Assembly: GCA_022559845.1 (NCBI GenBank)
Contig: CM040128.1
Span: 76,695,247 to 76,759,246, forward strand
Length of the DNA stretch: 64,000 nt
Source of the DNA: Amorphophallus konjac
Taxonomy: Eukaryota; Streptophyta; Magnoliopsida; Alismatales; Araceae
Direction of reading: 5' to 3'
Shown here: piece after piece, positions 55,910 through 64,000 of the stretch
How the letters are laid out: every line of letters starts with the position of its first letter
Position numbering within the stretch: the stretch's first letter is position 1
Program-made: the position numbers and the translations under genes
Notes under the pieces: model-generated
The model's input: only the letters and a program-made list of their open reading frames with translations
Databases searched by the model: none
Told to the model about the DNA's origin: nothing

Positions 55910-57300
55910 ATTATTCACCCTTGCAAACCCATTTTGTAGTCTTAACGGCTAATTGTCAGACTTAACATCTATTTGTCACCCTTACGGCTGATAACCATCG
56001 CCTTAGCATTTTCCGTGCTGCAACATTGCCGTCGCGCTAACTCATTTTTCATCCTTAGCGACTTATTTGTAGCTGCTGTCTTGCAAATTTTCACCGTTGT
56101 TCCCACATTTGTCACCCTTAACATCCATTTGTTAGCCTTATATATCTCTTTGTCACTACTAAATCTTCATTTGTCACCCTTAGGAGAGTATTTGTTACCT
56201 TCAGTCTTCTTTTGTTGTTCTTCCACATTTGTCATTTTCTGTGTACACTGTACGTCACTGGCCGAAGCTTGACCATGCTTTGACTGGACGTCAACAGTTG
56301 AAAAAGCTTGACTTTGACTATTGACATTGCCTGGAGTGTTGGTGCATTCGGCCAACATAAAGTTGAAGTTATTTGTCACCCTCTTCTAGTGAGCACGTCT
56401 CTTTCTCCTCAAGTTCCTCTTATGTTTTTTTTCACCTTCAGCTTCCTTCTCACTTTTTACCAATGTGAAGTTATTTGTTACCCCAGTTGAGCATTTGTCA
56501 CCCATACTCACCTAATTGTCACCACTAAACTCCAAAAACCGTCGCCCTTACTCCTACACTGCCTGAAAGCTGCGCATCGGGCTTGTCTCTATTGAGCCTT
56601 ATTTGTCACCATTAGCAGGGTATTGTTTACCCTTGCTAACACATTGTCACCCGTGTAGACACATTTGTCGCCCTTAACCTCCAATTGGCCCACGTGGAAA
56701 ACGGGACACGTTGGCCACGCGTGGGTGTTGTTCACGTATTGTTGCCGATCCAACGCTGCAGGCCACATCAACAAAAATGATGACGCCGAAAGGCCGAACT
56801 GGGCCTCGAAACTAAAAACCCCCAATTCCTTATATACCCTTCCCGCCATGTCTTGCCTCTTACGAAACCTACCAGAAGGTGGTTTGTCTCTCCATTGTGC
56901 TCAGCGTCTTGTCTTCCTCGTGGTGCCATTTGCGACCTCTCAGCCATGGAGCCGAAGGAGACACCCATGCAATGCTCCGTCCGCCGTAAAGTGGATGTCC
57001 AACCTGCATCTCAGGACATTGTATCGGTTCCTACGGCCGAAGAAGAAACGTTTGAGGAACCTAGGGTTTCTAAGGCCTCCACTCCAGGATGATAATTTAA
57101 AGGTACTGTGGTTCCTTATCTCCCTCACATATCTATTTGCCCCCCTATCGACCTATTTATTTGTCACGCTTATCTGCCTATTTGTGTCAGATTTAGACCT
57201 ACCTGTCATAGTATTTCATACATTTGTCACCCTTAAGCACCTATTTGCCACACCTAAACTCCCTTGTCTATATATACATTTGTTACCCTTGTCTTACTGT
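55910..57300 (+). repeat. TTTGTCACC motif array upstream of and into the Ulp1-like gene
   Basis: The motif CTATTTGTCACCCTTA and variants (TTTGTTACC, TATTCACCC, TTTTTCACC) occur many times in the same direction, for example at 55971, 56108, 56170, 56376, 56497, 56605 and 57223. A cluster of TTGACC/TTGACT words lies at 56270-56330. The array spans the gene's 5' flank and continues into what would be its first intron (57100-57300). The role is unknown. Confidence 0.8.
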
Positions 57301-57806
57301 TAATATTTTTTGTATTTATTGATCCGTCAATTAATTAACTAAATTTCTTGTTTACACGTTAATTTTTTGAATCTAGTGAACACGCGGGTCATCTGGGCCC
57401 GGTGTTCTATGGACATTTACATGAAGGATAGGGATCAGATGACATTTCGGGAATGCCACAAGTCATTGATGAGGACCACACCCTTTGGTCCATATGTTGA
57501 CAATGCTTCTCGCGTATTCTTCACCATGACACTATTGGAGGAGATTATTTGCACCCATAGTGGAGGAAATTACTTCCGTATGGGTAGTAAGGAGGTCGCA
57601 TTCAGTGTGGAAGATATGGGCATAATTTTATGATTACCTTGCTTTGGTCAGTCGGTTCAACATTATGGATCCGCGAAGTAGAAGTCGAAGTTGCATAATC
57701 GATTTGGATTTGCAGCAACATTTGACCGGAAGAAAGTGTGCTCTCTCATCCAGCAAATTGTTGGGTCCGATGAAGAGCAGGATGTGGCCGACACTGTCTG
57801 GCTGTG

Positions 57807-57811
57807 GATTG
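57807..57811 (+). repeat. Left target-site duplication GATTG
   Basis: Identical to 60103-60107. It borders the solo LTR. Confidence 0.88.
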
Positions 57812-58618
57812 TGTTGAGTTATGGTTTTGATGATTGTTGTGATTATTAAGTTATAGTTTTGATGATAATTAAACTTAATGTGTGATTAAGCGATGATAAC
57901 TAAACTTGTGGTTGATTGCTCATGCTCTTGTTATCTATCTATGGTTGAGATGGTAAATGGCAACGGTTACATGGTCTTGATCCTTAGTTTGTATATGTTG
58001 ATTTTACAAGAGACAAGAGGTTTCATAACCTCTTTAATGTGAACAAGCATGGTATTAACCCTGACTATCTTGCTTGCAGGATCAAACTCATGGCAGTCAC
58101 CTGGTGAATCAAACGTGTGGATAAGCACCCTGCTCCTCTACAATCCAAAACAGGTGGTATATGTCATGTACTGTCAAGAACCATTGGTAAGGCTCTTACC
58201 CTATTATACACTCCTTGTTATTGAGTGTTCCATAAGGTTATTTCATGAATAATTTACTTAGAATGATTGAGTTTTACCTCTTGATTCTTGGCCCAGAACT
58301 TGATCCTTACCTCAAAATATGTGTGTTTCAAAGTGTTCATATGCAACTAGTTCATGAGGTTTCTAGCCCTTGCAAAACCCGCCATCGTGCGCCCTCGCGC
58401 GCCCTCACATGCGGATTATAGGGAAGAGTGAGCATTGAACTTGTTTAAGACAATCTCATGTAATGACAAGTGCTCATTTGCTTTAACCTGCCCAATGCAT
58501 AAACCAAGTTGAATCCAATCCCAAAATGCATGGATTTGATATGGACATGAAGCTCTTGACTTATGGATAGATTTCCTTGGGTTAACACTTCATTTTTTGC
58601 AGGTATGGGTCATTTCAG

Positions 58619-58800
58619 TCGACCAACACACCTTGACCGGTCGACCAGAATTGCCAGAACTGAAAAGATGGAATTTTTGCAGGTTTCGATCGACCGCCAC
58701 CATAGGGTCGGTCGACCGGTTTTGCCAGAGATGAAAAATCAACCGACTGTAAAATTCTGGTCGACCGACCCAGTGCTTCCGGTCGACCGCCAGTCCCGAG
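58619..58800 (+). repeat. 71-bp tandem units with TCGACC/GGTCGA hairpins
   Basis: Units start at 58619, 58690 and 58761, exactly 71 bp apart; the third is partial. In each, TCGACC is followed 14 bases later by GGTCGA, with TTGCCAGA or GCCAGT after it. The arms are fixed while the 14-base loop varies. Confidence 0.88.
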
Positions 58801-59777
58801 GCCCCCGTTTATTGACTTTTGTTTCAAGCTCGAGGAGAGGTCTTTCTTCCCATTTGTTTAATCCTAATGACCCCAAATTCCACCATGATTTGTGGATCTG
58901 GTATGGGGCTTGTCCAAGACCATTCAAGGGGTTATAAAACTCTCATTTGGAGTCATAAACCCTAGCCATCTAAGGGGATTCAAGAGAGATCCAAGGGAGA
59001 TCAAAGAGAGGCTATCCAAGTGGAGGAAGAGGAGGAGTACTGTAGCCGTGAGCAGTACTCCGTGCAGCAAGATCTTCATCCTTCCTCAACACATTGAAGG
59101 TAAATCTGAAGCCAATATACTTCCATTCAAGTGAAGAAGCAAGCAAGCATTCAAGGAAGATCAAGGAAAGGCTATCCAAGGAGAAAGAAGAAAAGAAGCA
59201 AGCAAGCAAGCACGGATTCAAGAAGTGGGTGCTCAAGGTGAAAGGATAAAGCTTCTCAAGGTCCATTTAAAGTTTCACAATCCATTCAAGCTTAGTTTGA
59301 AGCCATTCAAGCAAAGAAGGAATCAACATCCAAGATCCGCAGCCTACACTCAGAAGGAGTTCATATCAGGAGTTTCTCTCAACTACGCTTTGTTATGTTT
59401 ATGCTTTGAGTCTTAATTATGTGTTTCTCATAATCTGCAAACACTTGTGTGTGTGTGGATCAATTCAGATCCGTGGTCTTGTGTATGGTTGTGTTCTTCC
59501 ATTCGTGTGTGCGTAGGTCTTCCTAGATCTACGTGTGTGTGTGGATCTACTTAGATCCGGTTGTCTTAGTGTGTGGATTGCTGCATTTGTCGCAGCGTGT
59601 GTGTGTCTTGTTGATCCAGCTGCTAGATTGTGTTGGAGACTTCGTCTCTGTGTGTGTGTGTGTGTATTGGGGCGCGTCCCCGTGTGTATGTGCAGGCGTT
59701 GTCCTACGTGTGTGGTTGGATCGTCGCCTCCGTTTGGGGATTTATCCCCGAGTAAAGCCTCACCGGGTTTGGTGAGG

Positions 59778-59815
59778 GGTGGACGTAGGATTGCCGTCAT
59801 TGCATCCGAACCACC
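59778..59815 (+). other. U5 stem-loop GGTGG-ACGTA-GGAT...ATCC-GAA-CCACC
   Basis: Outer arms GGTGG (59778-59782) and CCACC (59811-59815) are perfect. Between them lie ACGTA, an inner stem GGAT(T)GC/GCATCC, and GAA. Spacers ACGTA and GAA are identical to those at 16081. Confidence 0.7.
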
Positions 59816-60102
59816 TTAAAAACTGATGTGCATTGTGTTTTTAATTGTGTGGTTTGGTCCTTTTCTTCTACCTCCATTCCACGTGAGTGTTCGCGTAATT
59901 GCGATTCCGGATTTATCCACGTATATCCTACATAATCTTTATCTCATCATGTAAAGTTTGATAAATCCAATTTGTGTTCAAATAGTTTTGAATCTCTTAT
60001 CTGGTATTCTATCACATATTTCAAAAAGGCCAAAAGTTTTCTTAAAATTTGTAAACACCCAATTCACCCCCCATCTTGGGTGTCATTGATCGCGGGACTT
60101 CA

Positions 60103-60107
60103 GATTG
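60103..60107 (+). repeat. Right target-site duplication GATTG
   Basis: Identical to 57807-57811. Confidence 0.88.
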
Positions 60108-62364
60108 TACTCCTGCTGTCCACTTTCATTTGCCCACGGTCGGCGCCTTCTTGTCCAAAATAGATGTTGTCATGCTTAGATGACATTGACAGAGTTTCAG
60201 ATTACAATTGGGCAGCCGCCGTGCAACAGGTAACGATGCACAAGTTCGAGGAATTAGTGTCGACGGTGTAGAAACGGTGGTCGGTTACAATTGACCGTGC
60301 TAAGATAAGAGCCGGGAATGCATCCCAGGCCTATACCCCCATATTTGGTTGTTCCGCCGCACTTGCTGTAAGTTTTTTTATTTTTGTTGTGTAATAATGT
60401 GTAAATCATTAATTCTACTGCATTGTAAAATAACTTGATATATTTCATATTATAGGTCTAGTTTTTTGAGCGCACGCGGGTGCAGCAGCCAGTAAGGCAG
60501 GTGGCATTTCCCCGACTATTTTGGTGGGGGACATTTGTAGATAGGAAATTAAAATTCTCCACTATATCCCAACGAGACCAACATGTATTATGAGTACTAA
60601 AATTAACTTCTTCTTTGTCATTTAACATTAATGAATAATCGGAGTGATGTGGTTTGAAATGGAGGTGATCGAAGAGCTCCTTGTTGAGCCAAGTGAAAGG
60701 GTGATGGTGTACGGTGAAACGATGATGACCAGACCCAGCCGCCATTATACATCCTCATCAGAGAGATACATGCCTGTGCTACATGATATTGCCGCTACAT
60801 TGAAGATCCAGCAGCGGCTACTTGAGGAAATGAGGGCCTTCTATCTGACTAGTGTGGAAGGGGCTCACATTCCCGCTGATGCGGCACCTCCTGGCCCCAT
60901 CGAACAGGCGACGGATGATGGCAAGCGACCGCAGCCACCCCCTGGAGAGAAGTGCAGGGGGATGAAAATGTTGAGGAAAATATCTGTCAAACTTTGGTGG
61001 ACATTACCGCCGATGTCCCAGCTCCAAGGCCCCTTCCACAAATTACGGATGATACTGTGCCATGTAAGGCAGCTCCTGAAGAGGATGTGGAAGGCGATAT
61101 TGAAGGTCATGTGGAGGCGACCAATGGGCATGGTGACCGTCGTCCAGGTGTCTTTTGTCAGTCCCTTCATCAACGGGATGAGAAGCCCGTAAGGAAAAGG
61201 CGGGCACCTCCAAAGAAAATAGGATGGGGGAAGAAGAAGGTGAGTTTGTATTGTTCTTACTTCTTACAGTATAGACTCTAAGATTGGTACATTGGCATAC
61301 ATGTAGAAGGGAGATGAAGCCGATGAGATCAGAATGCTCCTACAGAATACTGATTGGATCTGCAAAGGCCGGCTGAATCCGACAGATAACAACGTTGTGA
61401 ATGAATTCATTGTTGCTTGTGTCTCGGGGGATATTGAGTAAGTTGTCCTCTTATACTTTCTGTAATTATCCTGATTTGCCTTACTCTGACTACCAATAGC
61501 TAAATTTTGGTCCAATATAGTGACGCCATATTTTCATTAGAGAACGGGATTGTTTTGAGACATCGTCATGTCATTGATCTATTACACGGACGGATGATAG
61601 ATCATACAGTACTTTCTTTCATTAATTGTGCAATTTTGTGCCTCGCCCTACCCTGAACTTGTGTATCTACTACTAATAGAATCGTGATTGTTAATTTGTA
61701 AGTGATCGACGTCATGATGTACCTCCTCAAATCAAGACGCAATGATCTGACATCTTTCATCAGTGGGTTTATTTTTCCACCATTTTAGTGAATCACATCA
61801 ACGTCATCCCAGAGGCCGACTCCGCAAAATGCACTAAGATTATTGGAGTGCGCCTTCGAGAATGTTGAATTAACCGAACTGCAGAAGAACAAATATTTAT
61901 TCTTTATATTACACTCATCAAATCACTGGCATCTACTTGCTGTTGACACGGAGAATCGCCGCTTTGTCTCATACAATTCCATGAGAAGCATGGCCATCCA
62001 TGATGCCACTACAAGAAAATGGGTACTTTTTCTTATCCATGTACCTGTATTAAAGATATCTTTAATGTGTCTTTTAGTTATTCCTTAATAATGTCAAATA
62101 TTTCATTTGCAGGCTGCAGTTGTACGGGGGTTTATGAAAAACTATGGGCAATTCAAGGGAGTTGAGAAATGGGATCTTGTATTCGACAACGAATGTCCCC
62201 AACAGGAGGATCAAAGCCTCAACTGTGCCATTTATATACTGAAATATGTTGATGAATTGTCAAAGAAGATTGAGACATCATGGACATTTAATGAGGGTGA
62301 TTGTAATATGATTAGAGCCCGATTTGGGGTCCAACTCATTAACTTTGGAAATAGAAGATCTTAA

Positions 62365-62604
62365 ACAATTTCACGTCTCAAACCTCAGAATATGACATAC
62401 CTGTGTTGATTGATATTTCTTTTTTCATACATTTTGATCTTCAAAGTTTCATATGTTTTAATGCCGTTAATGTGTGCTTGATAATGTGTATTCATGAATA
62501 TCAATGAGTTTTCTGAAGATAGATTCAAGTTTGGTTAAGGAACTGGGTGAAGTGTGAAAAGATGAAGGCTTTACTTGCACAAGTGTCGACTAGAGTGGAA
62601 TGAA
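62365..62604. other. 3' flank of the Ulp1-like gene
   Basis: AT-rich DNA without a frame. The phrase TGTGTGCTTGATAATGTG near 62470 could be an LTR-like start, but no matching end was found. Confidence 0.4.
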
Positions 62605-62850
62605 GACATGCACCGACCTCACAGACTAGAATGTGAATGTGCACCGACCTGATAGTGCTATGTGCACAGACCTTATGTTTCTATCGCTAACGCATGTGCA
62701 CCAACCTGATACTTCTAACACTAACGCATGTGCACAGACCTTATGCCTATCTCTAACACATGTGCATCGACCTTACATGCTATCGCTAATACGTGCACCG
62801 ACCTGACCTTGCAAAATACAAATGTGCACAGCCCTCATGCACAGACCTTA
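62605..62850 (+). repeat. Array of about nine GTGCAC(A/C)GACCT motifs
   Basis: Variants of ATGTGCACAGACCTTATG and GTGCACCGACCTGATA occur about every 30 bp (from about 62608, 62639, 62662, 62695, 62729, 62760, 62793, 62822, 62839), all on the plus strand. It runs directly into the next TTTGTCACC array. Confidence 0.8.
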
Positions 62851-63485
62851 TGCCTTAGCCATTTGTCACCGCTAGTTGTGCATTTGTTACCGCTAAAGTG
62901 CCATTTGTCACCCTTACTGCATATTTATCACTCTTACAACATGACTACATGAGCAGACATTGCCTTCTCTTATCTTCATTACCTACTTGGCTTTGTCTGG
63001 GGAGCATAGTGGTGACTAGTCTATTCATTGACCTTGTACTTTGACTGGGACTTCATAACTATTCAACAAAAAGTTGAGCTTGGCTGGAGACTTCTTTGAC
63101 TTGCGTTGACCTTGACCAGTCAACATTGACTATCTTGTCATTGACCAAGTCCCTTCGTTGTTTTTTTGATTGCTGTAGAAACTCTTGATACATTGTTCAT
63201 ATTTTTTTCCTCCTACGAACTTGACTCCTTCTTTCAGCTCCTTCTGCTTTTCATTTGTTAGCTCTAGAATCTATTTTTCACCCTTACCAGCGTATTTGGC
63301 TACTACGCAGATCTAGTTGTCGCCACTGAAAGGGTATTTGCACCCTTATCCACTGGCTTTGCTTTATGCGTCGACGTTGAGGTTTTCATAATTTAAACAC
63401 TGCAAGCTATTTTTCAGACTTACGCAGCTATTTGTCACTGCTATCAGACATTTGTCAGCACTAGACAACTATTTGTCACCCTTAT
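62851..63485 (+). repeat. Second TTTGTCACC array, downstream of the Ulp1-like gene
   Basis: The same motif and the same direction as 55910-57300. Exact TTTGTCACC words occur near 62863, 62905 and 63474, with variants at 63270-63440. A TTGACC/TTGACT cluster (63030-63155) and a CTTTCAGCTCCTTCT phrase follow in the same order as in the upstream array, so the two blocks look homologous and directly repeated. Confidence 0.75.
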
Positions 63486-64000
63486 ACTCCCCATCGCCAC
63501 TGACCTGTCGTCAAACCGTGGTATAAACCGGGGTACCCCATGTGGGTTACGTAACCCTCGATGCTGTGCTCCGCCATCGACGCCGTGCTCCGCCATCGCA
63601 CTCTCGCTGCCACTTCACTGCGCCAATCTTGGTGTAGCTTGTTGCCTTCACCGTCACAGTGGATGTGCGTTCCTGGGGCCAACGTCAATGGCGACCGTCA
63701 CGGTAGATTGCAACGTTAGAAGGGTGGTTGGGAAACCTAATTACACCTACACCATCCCTTGTCCAATCACCTCTGTAATACACTCCTGACGTTCCCCTTT
63801 TTTCTGCTCCCGAGGGGCTGTGTTACCACCTCCATTGCAGCGATGTGTTAAATCGACACACCGATCCCGCTCGTCACCCTACAGTGACACCCGCTCTTCT
63901 ATTTTAAGTTCTTAAGGCTCCTCCGTAATGTCATCCCCTTCATCAGTGCGCATAGCGGTGGCTTCCCCAGCATAAGAGCCCGTCTCCTCTGCGTCCTCCT
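63486..64000. other. Right edge, nothing recognised
   Basis: Mixed-composition DNA with a small direct repeat, GTGCTCCGCCATCG (about 63568 and 63586). It could be the start of a gene that lies beyond the window, but no frame supports this. Confidence 0.5.

Larger units (their letters stand above)
57812..60102 (+). mobile_element. Solo copia-type LTR, 2.3 kb, inside the Ulp1-like gene
   Basis: It starts TGTTGAGTTATGGTTTTGATG and ends GGGACTTCA, flanked by GATTG duplications. The start resembles the minus-strand LTR at 30786. It carries three 71-bp units with TCGACC/GGTCGA arms (58619, 58690, 58761) and TGTG-rich phrases (59440-59700). A U5 stem-loop lies at 59778-59815. No internal region remains, so it arose by LTR-LTR recombination. 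The gene sequence resumes in phase beyond it. Confidence 0.88.
56946..62364 (+). pseudogene. Ulp1-like (C48) protease gene of transposon type, broken
   Basis: The ATG at 56946 opens a short acidic exon. An exon near 57377 reads a plant-mobile-domain or DUF1985-like stretch with RTTPFGPYVD and SVEDMGIIL, stopped by TGA at 57631. Beyond the solo LTR come exons near 60193-60370 and 60457-60540 (CSAALAV, WFFERTRVQQPV), a linker with an acidic tail (about 60650-61240), and the C48 domain (about 61530-62364). That domain has SNHWHLLAVD (catalytic His) and QQEDQSLNCAIYI (Gln and Cys; NCA where DCG is usual). Ulp1 enzymes cleave SUMO-type proteins, and plant transposons often carry such genes. It is dead because of stops at 57631 and 60268 and the LTR insertion. 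Exon borders are approximate. Confidence 0.75.

Overview
The window is a stretch of nuclear DNA from a flowering plant with a large, repeat-rich genome. I cannot name the species. The evidence is the set of plant mobile elements it holds: Ty1/copia elements of the SIRE/Maximus type with tRNA-iMet primer sites and several polypurine tracts, an En/Spm (CACTA) transposon with plant TNPD- and TNPA-like genes, a hAT miniature element, a LINE 3' end and a Ulp1-like protease of the kind carried by plant transposons. I found no intact host gene, no tRNA or rRNA gene and no CRISPR array.

Layout. 1-3455: unrecognised minus-strand open frames, then empty DNA. 3456-4024: a hAT miniature element with 8-bp target duplications. 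4033-10391: a decayed copia element (reverse transcriptase and RNase H, 3' region, probable LTR) split by a 2.7-kb solo LTR (6755-9463, duplication GGGTG). 10392-13344: noncoding DNA ending in a G-rich minisatellite. 13345-26513: a complete SIRE-like element with 3.0-kb LTRs and duplication GTTCC; its coding region has a few breaks. 26519-29505: a CACTA subterminal fragment, pyrimidine-rich and G-rich repeats, and a 5'-truncated LINE. 29650-31593: the 3' end of another SIRE-like element on the minus strand.

31594-53136: a decayed CACTA transposon on the minus strand. Its TNPA-like gene has been entered by a copia LTR (32830-34187) and by a 12.6-kb non-autonomous Ty3/gypsy-type element (34802-47450, duplication CGTAC). 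That element has gag but no visible protease, reverse transcriptase or integrase, and it carries a second long frame I do not recognise. 53646-55658: simple repeats and a roughly 520-bp tandem repeat. 55910-63485: a broken Ulp1-like (C48) protease gene interrupted by a 2.3-kb solo LTR (57812-60102, duplication GATTG), with arrays of a TTTGTCACC motif on both sides. 63486-64000: nothing recognised.

The window is a nest of insertions, so relative ages can be read from who interrupts whom. The most unusual signals lie inside the LTRs. Several unrelated LTR families carry arrays of short motifs or regular hairpins, and three copia LTRs share a U5 stem-loop whose outer helix is constant while its inner helix changes on both arms together. 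Other points of interest are a tandem array of in-phase 36-nt exons in the CACTA TNPA gene, and a row of stem-loops at the 3' end of the gag-only element.
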